Assembly: GCA_002423075.1 (NCBI GenBank)
Contig: DIUS01000071.1
Coordinates: forward strand, 1-8,857
Length of the DNA: 8,857 bases
From: Microbacteriaceae bacterium UBA6152
GTDB lineage: Bacteria > Actinomycetota > Actinomycetes > Actinomycetales > Microbacteriaceae
Reading direction: 5' to 3'
A program made the translations under genes and the position numbers. This document shows, in pieces, positions 1 to 5,498 of this stretch; positions within the stretch are counted from its first letter, which is position 1; the number at the start of each line of letters is the position of its first letter. The notes beneath the pieces are model-generated. The model searched no databases. It saw only the letters and a program-made list of their open reading frames with translations, and was not told the DNA's origin.

Positions 1-158
1 GCATAAGTGGAATTGAGTTCCTCAACAGAGAGGCGACCCTCATTCACAACTTCGTCGGTGGCGTTGCCCTGAGCGACAATGGTTTGGAGCGCGGCATTGA
101 GCCTTGTATCCCAGGGGCTCTCTCCGCGAGTGGGAAGGTTAGGATCAATTTGCGCCAT
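1..158 (-). CDS. Partial virion protein (tail spike/fibre paralogue), N-terminal module only
   Basis: This frame opens with ATG at 158 and stays open to the left edge, giving 52 residues with no stop; the rest of the gene is outside the window. The N-terminus begins MAQIDPNLP, with GESPW and LNAAL further on. It aligns with the N-terminus of the next gene upstream (19 identities in 33 positions: QIDP, GE.PW, LN.AL, QGNA.D). An N-terminal motif of the PW...LN.AL kind is, from memory, common in phage tail fibres and spikes, where it may serve as a virion anchor. I infer a second receptor-binding or structural protein carrying the same anchor. A GAGG lies 3 nt before the ATG, a close but usable SD. 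GC over these 158 bases is 87/158 (55%), lower than the genes to the right. Function beyond the anchor cannot be judged. Confidence 0.7.
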   Translation of the reverse strand, partial: MAQIDPNLPTRGESPWDTRLNAALQTIVAQGNATDEVVNEGRLSVEELNSTY

Positions 159-205
159 TTGCCTCAACCGTCCATTCAGCACTCAATGTCAACGGAAATA
201 TGCTA

Positions 206-223
206 CATGCCGGATGCGGAATG
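206..223 (-). terminator. Weak stem-loop after the spike-like gene, possible terminator
   Basis: CATGCCG (206-212) and CGGAATG (217-223) can pair over 7 positions with one mismatch around a 4-base loop. It lies about 20 bases past the stop of the beta-helix gene in the 83-base gap before the next gene. There is no run of T after it in the direction of transcription, so a true terminator is doubtful. Nothing else convincing was seen in this gap. Confidence 0.2.
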
Positions 224-241
224 CTTGCTACGGCGCGTCGC

Positions 242-1411
242 TTAGTCCTTAACCGCGTAAGTCGCGGTCACCCAGTCGATTGATGCAGTGCTCTCCATAT
301 TGGCAACTTCCAGGCCAATAGTGTCGCCCGTGACGACTTCGATCAAGCCGATGACCGCGCCAGATCGAGGCGACGCGCCAGGCCCAGCTCCCTGCTGAAC
401 CATCGTCGTCGTCTCCACCAGTCCGACCCCATTCTTGGATGCCCGGAAGCCGAGCAGGTTGTTGTTGGCAGGGTCTACGGCGAAGCTTGAACCGAACTCG
501 ATGAGCTCAGGACGAAGGCCGATGTACTCAAGCTCGTTGTTCTCGGTGAGCCGGAATCGCTCTGCGACTTCCGAAAGGGTGAATTCGCCCGCAACGGGGT
601 AGTAAACCCCCTGCTCGGCGATGGTCATGGTGGCCGATGTCGTTAGATACGCCTGCGCCGCCACCCGGCTGTCGCGAATACCCGAGTTGTCGTGCATCGA
701 CCAGTTGACGTCGGCCGCCGAAAGCCCAACGAGGGGGATCGCGGTGCCTTTGCGCAACGACCCGCGCAGGATTCCTTCGGCCACCTGGTAGCCCGCTTCG
801 GCTTCGATCGCCACGCCTGGTGAGTCGAACTTGAAAAACGAGGTGACGATGTCGGCGACTTCTGCATCGAGAGTCGAAGCCAGCGTGATCGCCGAGCCAG
901 TGATGCCGTAGAACGGGCACTGGCTGAAGAAGATCTTGTTCGTCGTACCGTCAAGCCTGATCCCGGCAGGGGCGTTGATGTAGCAGTCTTTGAGAGCCTG
1001 CACGTCAAAGCCGGTGATGGTTCCGACCGATGTTCCGGGGGCGGCTCCGATGAGTCCGATGAAGAAGAGGTTCAACTGCTGAGTGATTGGCCCCGACAGA
1101 TCAAGACAGCGGCCGGCGGTGGCGACGATGTTGAACTCGCGCATGATGACCGGGGACTCGAGCCCGCTGGCCCGCACCACTCCATCGGCAGTGGAAGTAA
1201 TCATGCCGTGAGCGTTGCCGACGATGACGGTGCCTTCAGATGGCCTCAGCGCACGAGCGCCCAAGTCGATCGGCCCGCTCAGCTCTACGAGTGCCGAGGC
1301 GGGCAGCACGTATTCGTCACCGACAAGGAGGTCGGCGATGTCTGCGGTAGAGCGAACGAGCAACGACCTATCGCTGATTTTCAAGTCGTTGGCGTTGCCC
1401 TGGCCCACCAT
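242..1411 (-). CDS. Beta-helix tail spike / receptor-binding-like structural protein (5' end disturbed)
   Basis: Coordinates run from the first canonical in-frame ATG (1411) to TAA at 242-244 (389 residues). The real protein almost certainly begins about 26 residues earlier (see the 1412-1490 entry). Three parts can be seen. First, an N-terminal anchor shared with the next gene. Second, a middle of about 230 residues rich in short Gly/Ala/Val/Ile strands with motifs such as VELSGPIDLG and TSTADGVVRASG, as in right-handed parallel beta-helices. Third, roughly the last 130 residues, with YYPVAGEF, NNELEYIG and ASKNGVGLVE, resemble the C1q/TNF-like jelly-roll ends of phage fibres and spikes. This resemblance is from memory, not a search. 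No catalytic residues for polysaccharide cleavage could be assigned. I infer a trimeric virion adhesin. Its place right after the tail terminator is unusual, because that slot normally holds the major tail protein. A capsid fibre or other virion protein is possible. Confidence 0.72.
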   Translation of the reverse strand: MVGQGNANDLKISDRSLLVRSTADIADLLVGDEYVLPASALVELSGPIDLGARALRPSEGTVIVGNAHGMITSTADGVVRASGLESPVIMREFNIVATAGRCLDLSGPITQQLNLFFIGLIGAAPGTSVGTITGFDVQALKDCYINAPAGIRLDGTTNKIFFSQCPFYGITGSAITLASTLDAEVADIVTSFFKFDSPGVAIEAEAGYQVAEGILRGSLRKGTAIPLVGLSAADVNWSMHDNSGIRDSRVAAQAYLTTSATMTIAEQGVYYPVAGEFTLSEVAERFRLTENNELEYIGLRPELIEFGSSFAVDPANNNLLGFRASKNGVGLVETTTMVQQGAGPGASPRSGAVIGLIEVVTGDTIGLEVANMESTASIDWVTATYAVKD

Positions 1412-1490
1412 TTCCTCAAGAGCATCGTTGAGCTTGTCGCCCCACGGCGTCTCACCCTGTATTGGGAAGTCTGGGTCAATCTGGCTTCAT
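1412..1490 (-). other. Out-of-frame start and N-terminal anchor region of the spike-like gene
   Basis: The beta-helix frame stays open upstream of ATG 1411 to codon AGC (1486-1484) and then meets TGA (1489-1487), which is also the stop of the tail terminator gene. The extra residues, SQIDPDFP through GETPW and LNDALEE, match the N-terminus of the neighbouring paralogue, so they look like coding sequence under selection. An ATG at 1490-1488 overlaps the TGA as ATGA and has an AGGAGG 9 nt before it. That ATG reads only MKPD and stops, because one additional A (1487) separates it from the AGC frame. Removing that base would give MSQIDPD, parallel to MAQIDPN of the paralogue. No canonical start exists in the conserved frame before 1411. 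Confidence 0.75.
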
Positions 1491-1972
1491 TCGCCGTACC
1501 CTCCTGATCCATAGCCGCCACCAGGAGGCGCTTCCAGATAGCTCATGTTCACAACCGTCTCGGAGGTCACCGTCTGAAGGTAGCGAGTGGGGCGCGCGTC
1601 AGTGTCTCGACGGTTCGGGAACCACGAACCGCCCCGCAATTCGATCTCGCTCGCGTTGTTCTCCGAGGGCGCCCAGCCGAGCAGAAGAGTGCGCACAGCG
1701 CCCGCCGTAGATCTCACCTGGCTCGCCGTGGAGCCCCAGCATTCAATGGTGATCGGCAAGACGTAGGGCTGCTGAGTCGGCCCCTCGATCGAGCGATCGC
1801 CCGCTTTCGGGTAGAGCGTGCCGAAGCTGACGATGATGTAGGGCTTCACGAGCCCTTCGGCGTCGAACTCGAGCTGCACTTCTTCTTCGATCGCATCCCA
1901 CACGCGCCCACCGCACAGCGTAGACAGGCGCGTCACAACCGCAGCCTGCTCAGCCACCAGATCAACGCTCAC
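1487..1972 (-). CDS. Tail terminator protein
   Basis: 161 residues. In long-tailed phages the terminator caps the growing tail tube and joins it to the head connector. Identification rests on size, gene order (directly after a gp10-like neck protein), and the overall pattern: an amphipathic N-terminal helix (LVAEQAAVVTRL), strands such as PYIIVSFGTLYP and PYVLPITIECWG, a helix with ASQVRSTAGAVRTLLLG, and a strand YLQTVTSETVVNMSY near the end. The C-terminus is a short Gly/Tyr-rich tail (PPGGGYGSGGYGE). The start is GTG at 1972 with AGGA 7 nt before it; an ATG just upstream opens only a three-codon frame. The preceding gene stops 9 nt before this start, in the same frame. A minor capsid or neck protein is the main alternative. 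Confidence 0.7.
   Translation of the reverse strand: MSVDLVAEQAAVVTRLSTLCGGRVWDAIEEEVQLEFDAEGLVKPYIIVSFGTLYPKAGDRSIEGPTQQPYVLPITIECWGSTASQVRSTAGAVRTLLLGWAPSENNASEIELRGGSWFPNRRDTDARPTRYLQTVTSETVVNMSYLEAPPGGGYGSGGYGE
1500..1505 (-). promoter_or_regulatory. Ribosome binding site AGGAGG for the spike-like gene
   Basis: AGGAGG lies inside the Gly-rich 3' end of the tail terminator gene, 9 nt before the ATG at 1490. It supports 1490 as the intended initiation site of the downstream gene, coupled to the upstream one through the ATGA overlap, even though that ATG is out of frame in this sequence. Confidence 0.65.
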
Positions 1973-1981
1973 GTCGGCATC

Positions 1982-2440
1982 CTACTCGGGAGCCCTGCCA
2001 CGCATGACGCGGCGCACTTGCTCGCGGAAGTATTCGCGGGCCTGAACGAAAGCTTCTGGAAGGGCACGGGCGGCGGGGATCTTTCCCTCGCCGAGATCCT
2101 GATCGCGGAAGTAGGCCTCGTAATTCGCGCCCCACCAGCCGAATCGACCCCACACTCGGCGCTGAGTCTGGTCTTCGACATCGTATGAAACGCTGCCCAC
2201 CATGTTGCCGGTATCGTGGCGGCCAGGGAAGCCACCCTCTTCTTCTTCGCGCCTGCGACCCGTTCGAGTGACGGCCGCCTCGAGCTTGTCTTGAGTCGCC
2301 ACGGCGCCGATTTCAACGGTACGCTCGAGCGCCTCGTTCAAGCCCGCGCGCACCTCTTCTCGGCGCTTCTCCAACCTCGGGCCGAGGGCACGCAGGTCGC
2401 GCCCGGCCGCCCACTTCACGCGAGTGTCGCCCGCCATCAT
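1982..2440 (-). CDS. HK97 gp10-like neck / tail-completion protein
   Basis: 152 residues from ATG 2440, whose ATGA overlaps the TGA of the upstream gene by 4 nt. The frame continues upstream to an ATG at 2482, but that lies inside the upstream gene and has no better signal. A second ATG follows at once (2437). The protein is charged: a long Arg/Glu-rich helical N-terminal half (DLRALGPRLEKRREEVRAGL, then RTVEIGAVATQDKLEAAV), then an aromatic strand region (DTGNMVGSVSYD, WGRFGWWGANYEAYFRDQD), then a C-terminal helix with PARALPEAFVQAREYFREQ. This layout, with an N-terminal helix, a central GxxxxYxxYFRDQ-type segment and an Arg-rich end, is what I recall for gp10-like head-tail connector proteins. 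It sits between head-closure and tail terminator, as expected. Confidence 0.7.
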   Translation of the reverse strand: MMAGDTRVKWAAGRDLRALGPRLEKRREEVRAGLNEALERTVEIGAVATQDKLEAAVTRTGRRREEEEGGFPGRHDTGNMVGSVSYDVEDQTQRRVWGRFGWWGANYEAYFRDQDLGEGKIPAARALPEAFVQAREYFREQVRRVMRGRAPE

Positions 2441-2907
2441 CGACCGCCCGTGAGCACCACTGCGTCGTAGATGCGATCCCATGCAAGCGAGCCATCGACA
2501 ATGTCGGTGAGGGAGAAAGTCAGAGCCTCGAGCTCAGCGTCGTTGCCGCCGTCGACAACTTCGATGATGAGCCCGCCCCGAAGCTTTTGGCCCGCCTCGG
2601 CCGCGACTTCTCGCTTGATCTGAAAGCGCACGCCGAGAATGCCGTTCGCCTGCCCGCCGACGTCGATGCGGGTGGGGCTGCGGATCGCCTGCACGATCGC
2701 GCCGTTCGCGCCCGAGTCGAACACGAGCACACGGGTCGCCGTGCCGCCCGTGTCGGCGGTGGGGTCATAGTCAGCGGCGGTGGCGCGCTTGGGGTCGTAG
2801 ATCCGAACGTGCGCGGTCATCCACTGCTCAAGCGCCGGCCGCATCGCCGCCGCGATGCCAGGAATGTCGACACGGTTCGCGGCGGGGCCGAGCGCCCACA
2901 CGCCCAC
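2437..2907 (-). CDS. Head-closure / head-tail connector protein (DUF6093-like)
   Basis: 156 residues starting with GTG at 2907, which shares its first G with the TAG of the upstream gene (TAGTG). AGGA lies 7 nt before it. After a short N-terminal helix (IPGIAAAMRPALEQWM) comes a beta-rich body: AHVRIYDPKR, ATRVLVFDSGANGAIVQAIR, GGQANGILGVRFQI, a KLRGGLIIEVVDGG turn, then FSLTDIVDGSLAWDRIYDAVV at the end. Small beta-barrel proteins of this type sit under the portal ring and stop DNA leaking out once the head is full. The DUF6093 label is from memory of actinophage head-closure proteins and needs a profile search. Short overlaps with both neighbours indicate coupled translation of the connector set. 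Confidence 0.65.
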   Translation of the reverse strand: MGVWALGPAANRVDIPGIAAAMRPALEQWMTAHVRIYDPKRATAADYDPTADTGGTATRVLVFDSGANGAIVQAIRSPTRIDVGGQANGILGVRFQIKREVAAEAGQKLRGGLIIEVVDGGNDAELEALTFSLTDIVDGSLAWDRIYDAVVLTGGR

Positions 2908-3368
2908 TAGAGAATCCTCAGCGGCAAGCTCGGGTCGGTTTCCACCCCGTTGATGCGCAGCGGGTCGTCAGGGAAGAAGGCAGGCTGGCTCACGGCGGGG
3001 CCGGTGTCGACGACGTTGACGTACTCCGAAGCCAGCTCGGCGGCATCCCGGTTCAGCGTCTTCTCGATGTCGTTGATGAGCTCGCGCAGCGCGCGCGTGA
3101 TGGCGGGGCCGTCGACAGCGAGGTCGGCCGACGACCACTTCTTGTACTGCAGCGCTGGAGTCATCGCCACCAGCCGCAGAATGTGGAGCGCGGCCTGCTC
3201 GACCGAACCCTTGAGGTCGATGAGCGCCGTGATTTCATCGTCGCTCGACCAGACGTAGGTGCCCACGCCGTCAGCGATGTCACTCGCATCGACATCGCTT
3301 GTGAGCAAACGCACCCGGCCGACATCGGTGCTGTAGTCCGGTGGCGCTACGCCCTGGTTCGTCGTCAT
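2907..3368 (-). CDS. Head-to-tail adaptor protein (HK97 gp6-like role)
   Basis: 153 residues from ATG 3368. The frame runs further to a TTG at 3419, but those 17 codons read through an inverted repeat, so ATG is preferred. The start has no SD; TAACAT sits 7 nt before it, the layout of a leaderless transcript. The protein begins MTTNQGVAPPDYSTDVGRVR and continues with VWSSDDEITALIDL, a helix VEQAALHILRLVAMT, KKWSSADLAVDGPAITRAL and a long helix ELINDIEKTLNRDAAELASE, ending in a Pro-rich tail with FPDDPLRINGVE. A helical bundle preceded by a segment predicting DNA ends or sheets (DEITALID) is the recurring pattern of adaptor proteins that bind under the portal as a 12-mer. It is the first gene after the capsid gene, as expected. 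Confidence 0.7.
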   Translation of the reverse strand: MTTNQGVAPPDYSTDVGRVRLLTSDVDASDIADGVGTYVWSSDDEITALIDLKGSVEQAALHILRLVAMTPALQYKKWSSADLAVDGPAITRALRELINDIEKTLNRDAAELASEYVNVVDTGPAVSQPAFFPDDPLRINGVETDPSLPLRIL

Positions 3369-3375
3369 GCCCCGA

Positions 3376-3381
3376 ATGTTA
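3376..3381 (-). promoter_or_regulatory. TAACAT, possible -10 element of a leaderless transcript for the adaptor gene
   Basis: TAACAT fits the TANNNT actinobacterial -10 pattern and ends 7 nt before ATG 3368, so transcription would start at or next to the start codon. No SD precedes this ATG. No good -35 match is seen; the -35 region falls in the arm of the inverted repeat at 3395-3430. Confidence 0.4.
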
Positions 3382-3394
3382 CCGCAGATACGAC

Positions 3395-3430
3395 GATCCC
3401 CGGCTAAGACGCGGATCAAAGCCGGGGATC
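3395..3430 (-). repeat. Perfect inverted repeat upstream of the adaptor gene
   Basis: GATCCCCGGC (3395-3404) and GCCGGGGATC (3421-3430) are exact inverted copies; one more T-A pair extends the stem to 11 bp with a 14-base loop. The repeat lies between the terminator-like hairpin behind the capsid gene and the putative -10 of the adaptor gene. No T-run follows on either strand, so it may be a second, less typical terminator, an RNA processing or stability element, or a regulator binding site next to the promoter. Confidence 0.6.
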
Positions 3431-3471
3431 TGTGTGCCGAACGGAGTAGGACGACGCAGGCTCAGAATAGC

Positions 3472-3505
3472 AGAAGACCCCCACCTTTTACGATGAGGGT
3501 CTTCT
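3472..3505 (-). terminator. Terminator-like hairpin after the major capsid gene
   Basis: Read on the minus strand, AGAAGACCCTCA and TGGGGGTCTTCT form a 12-bp stem with one G-U pair and a 10-base loop, starting about 17 bases after the capsid stop. A moderately T-rich stretch (TCTTCTGCTATTCT) covers the end of the stem and the bases after it. Such a signal would separate the highly expressed capsid genes from the connector genes needed in only a few copies per virion. Confidence 0.65.
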
Positions 3506-3522
3506 TGGGAGTTACGCAGGGT

Positions 3523-4674
3523 CTAGGCGTTGGCTCCGGTGGTGTAGCCGATGGCTGCGTTCCACAGCGACGAGGCACCGACGACGTGGCGAACCTTCGT
3601 CATCACTGCGTCGCTGTCGAAGTCGCCGTCCACCTCGGGGTTGACCTCGCCGCCGCCGACCTGGCGGGCGTTCGAGTCCTTGATCCAGAGGGACGGAGTC
3701 TCGTAGCCTTCGAGCAGGTTGACGGTCAGCACCGGCAGTTCGTCCTCGTCGGGGATGGGAACGATGATCGCACCCTTGCCGATTCCCGACCAGATCGAGC
3801 TGAGCCACTTCCAGCCAATGACCTCGATCTCAGCGCCGAAGTCGATCTGCTCGCTCCACGAGAGCCCCGACGTGGCGCCGGGGTTGCGCACCATGTTTCG
3901 CGCGTTGACTGCACGGCGAATGTAGGGCGCGTTGGCGGTGGAGGTGAGGATCGCGAACCGCGAGTACGGCACGAGCTGACCTTCGACCTGCGTGTTCAGC
4001 AGGGTTCCGATCACCGTGGCGATGTCTTCGGGGTCGTAGAGGTCGGGGTTGCCCGACAGCGCCGTAGCGCCGTTGAGTCCCTCTCCCGATGCCGTCGCGA
4101 AGCCCGAAGACTTCACGAGCTTCTGCGCGAGTCGAATGTCTTCCGTATTCGCGGCGTGGCGACCGAAAGCCTCCAGCGCGTCACGAACGAGGTTGACGCG
4201 ACGACCGCGCGTGTTGACGATCGCCTCCCACTCGATTCCGAATGCCTCACCGACCTTGCCGGCGCGGATCGTCTTCTCCGTGCCCTCGAGGCCAATCTGC
4301 GGGTACGGAGCCTGGCGGCCGATCGAAGGCAGGCCACCGGGAACGAACCCGTCGCCCATCTTCTGCTGGTCGTCGAGGTTGTCCTGGTTGAAGGCGTAAA
4401 CCTCCACCTTCTCGTCGACGTCGATGCCCTCCACCGTCATGCGACGCGCGAACCGGCTCCACGCACGAGGGGTTTCCTCGAAGCGCTGAACCAGGGTGCG
4501 GCGCAGGCTGGGGAGAAGCTGCGTGGGCAGGTCGCCATACGCAATCGACTCAGCGAATCGGATCTGGGCCTGCTCGACCTGGCGGCGAGTCGGCTTGGGG
4601 CCATCTTTGGTGGCCGCCTTGCCTTCCGCGACACGCCAGAGACGGAGAGCCTCAAGCTGCTTCTGAGTTGCCAT
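3523..4674 (-). CDS. Major capsid protein, HK97 fold
   Basis: 383 residues, close to the length of HK97 gp5 (385). It forms the hexamers and pentamers of the procapsid shell. Evidence is position (after portal, protease/scaffold and decoration genes, before connectors), length and pattern: a basic helical N-terminal arm (about 1-80), a segment with KVEVYAFNQDNLDDQ, the long helix NLVRDALEAFGRHAANTE typical of the HK97 spine helix (near residue 170), LYDPEDIATVIGTLL, SRFAILTSTANAPYIRRAVN, then a strand-rich C-terminal part (EIEVIGWKWLSS, GAIIVPIPDEDELPVLTVNL) ending near VMTKVRHVVGASS. No obvious cleavage site for the protease was identified. ATG 4674 has AAGGAG 9 nt before it, the standard strong initiation signal expected for the most abundant virion protein. 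Only 18 bases separate it from the decoration gene. Confidence 0.88.
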   Translation of the reverse strand: MATQKQLEALRLWRVAEGKAATKDGPKPTRRQVEQAQIRFAESIAYGDLPTQLLPSLRRTLVQRFEETPRAWSRFARRMTVEGIDVDEKVEVYAFNQDNLDDQQKMGDGFVPGGLPSIGRQAPYPQIGLEGTEKTIRAGKVGEAFGIEWEAIVNTRGRRVNLVRDALEAFGRHAANTEDIRLAQKLVKSSGFATASGEGLNGATALSGNPDLYDPEDIATVIGTLLNTQVEGQLVPYSRFAILTSTANAPYIRRAVNARNMVRNPGATSGLSWSEQIDFGAEIEVIGWKWLSSIWSGIGKGAIIVPIPDEDELPVLTVNLLEGYETPSLWIKDSNARQVGGGEVNPEVDGDFDSDAVMTKVRHVVGASSLWNAAIGYTTGANA

Positions 4675-4692
4675 TGTCTGACTCTCCTTTGA

Positions 4693-5076
4693 TTAGGCCT
4701 GCACCGGCAGCGCGGAGCCGGGCACGAGCTGGACGAACAGGTCGTCTCCCGTGGCGGCCTTCGCCTGGTGCAAGTAGCCGATGGGCTTGTTGGTGGATGC
4801 GGTCAGGGTGACCGCGTTGGCGCCAGTCAGGTAGACCGTCGCGCCGGCCGTACCCGTGCCCGAGATTCCGGTCACGCGAACGGTTGCGGCGGTGTCGAGG
4901 GTCGTCCAGTAGTTGCCGTCAGCGCCGAGACGCGGCGTGTCGAGAACGACGCCCACGATCGCGCCCACGGAAACGATGTCGCCCACGGCGGGGAGCGCGC
5001 CCGAATCCGAGCCAGCGTTGTACTCCTTGACCCAGATGGATGCCCAGCTCGAGTCGTGGATGATGTTCTGCGCCAT
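4693..5076 (-). CDS. Capsid decoration (cement) protein, DUF2190-like
   Basis: 127 residues, small and beta-rich, lying directly before the capsid gene as head decoration proteins usually do. It probably binds the outside of the shell and stabilises it after expansion. The N-terminus has MAQNIIHDSSWASIWVKEYN, followed by the short-strand pattern seen in DUF2190 proteins: VGDIVSVGAIVGVVLD, then TAATVRVTGISGTG, GATVYLTGANAVTLTAST, KPIGYLHQAKAATGDDLFVQL. The clause '...G..VYL......T....KPIGYL' is the part I rely on for the family call. ATG 5076 has AGGAGG 7 nt before it, located in the last codons of the protease-scaffold gene, which stops 2 nt before this ATG, so translation is likely coupled. 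Confidence 0.75.
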   Translation of the reverse strand: MAQNIIHDSSWASIWVKEYNAGSDSGALPAVGDIVSVGAIVGVVLDTPRLGADGNYWTTLDTAATVRVTGISGTGTAGATVYLTGANAVTLTASTNKPIGYLHQAKAATGDDLFVQLVPGSALPVQA

Positions 5077-5078
5077 GA

Positions 5079-5498
5079 TTAGGCCTCCTGCGTCAGAGCG
5101 TCGAACTCGGCGTCGATCGACTCACGCGAAACGCGGCCGTCTTCGGTTCCGAGGGGGGCGCCGGTCTTGTCGTCCGACGTGTAGCCGAAGCTGAAGTCGC
5201 TCGACTCGCGCTGCGAGGCCAGAGCCTCGTCCACGCGACGCTGAACCTCGGCCTCGACGGCTGCCTCACGAGCACTCTCGGTCGCAATGGCGGCTTCGAG
5301 TGCCTCACCGCGATCGACACGCTCGTAGACTGCTGCACGACCTGCATCCGTCAGCCCCGCCGCGACGATGGCCTCGGCCATCGCACCGAGGGTGGGCTGA
5401 TCGGGAGCGGGATCGGCAGGGCGGTTGGCTTCCACATACGCCGCGACAGCCGCAGTTGCGGCCTCGTTGGCGATGCGAGTGGCCTCAGCCTCTTCCAT
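5079..5498 (-). CDS. Scaffolding protein from an internal in-frame start
   Basis: An ATG at 5498, in frame with the protease and equal to its residue 227, has AAGGAG 6 nt before it. It would give a 139-residue protein starting MEEAEATRIANEA: Ala/Glu-rich, mostly helical, with ALEAAIATESAREAAVEAEV suggesting coiled coil, and a flexible Ser/Asp-rich section near the end (SSDFSFGYTSDD). Free scaffold made in excess of the protease fusion is the arrangement of lambda C/Nu3. The scaffold would fill the procapsid interior and direct capsid assembly. Sequence supports initiation; actual expression is inferred. Confidence 0.72.
   Translation of the reverse strand: MEEAEATRIANEAATAAVAAYVEANRPADPAPDQPTLGAMAEAIVAAGLTDAGRAAVYERVDRGEALEAAIATESAREAAVEAEVQRRVDEALASQRESSDFSFGYTSDDKTGAPLGTEDGRVSRESIDAEFDALTQEA

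Noticed and set aside
187..192. Perfect TTGACA -35 hexamer before the left partial gene
   Set aside because: No -10-like hexamer lies 16-18 bases downstream (GGTTGA at 17), so a promoter cannot be supported.
2441..2482. ATG at 2482 as start of the gp10-like gene
   Set aside because: It would overlap the head-closure gene by 46 bases and add MGSHLRRSGAHGRS, which looks like out-of-frame translation. ATG 2440 gives the usual ATGA overlap.
2907..2910. TAGTG at the adaptor/head-closure border as possible reinitiation or frameshift signal
   Set aside because: It is an ordinary one-base stop/start overlap of tightly packed genes; no slippery run or downstream structure was seen.
3369..3419. TTG start at 3419 extending the adaptor protein by 17 residues
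   Set aside because: The added codons run through the loop and arm of a perfect inverted repeat and have no SD, whereas ATG 3368 starts a typical protein with a -10-like hexamer at leaderless distance.
3367..4692. 441-codon open frame on the plus strand, antisense to the whole major capsid gene
   Set aside because: It mirrors the codon pattern of a GC-rich gene on the other strand. The predicted protein is an Arg/Leu/Val/Asp-rich string without recognisable domains, the start has no SD, and it would be the only plus-strand gene in a uniform minus-strand operon.
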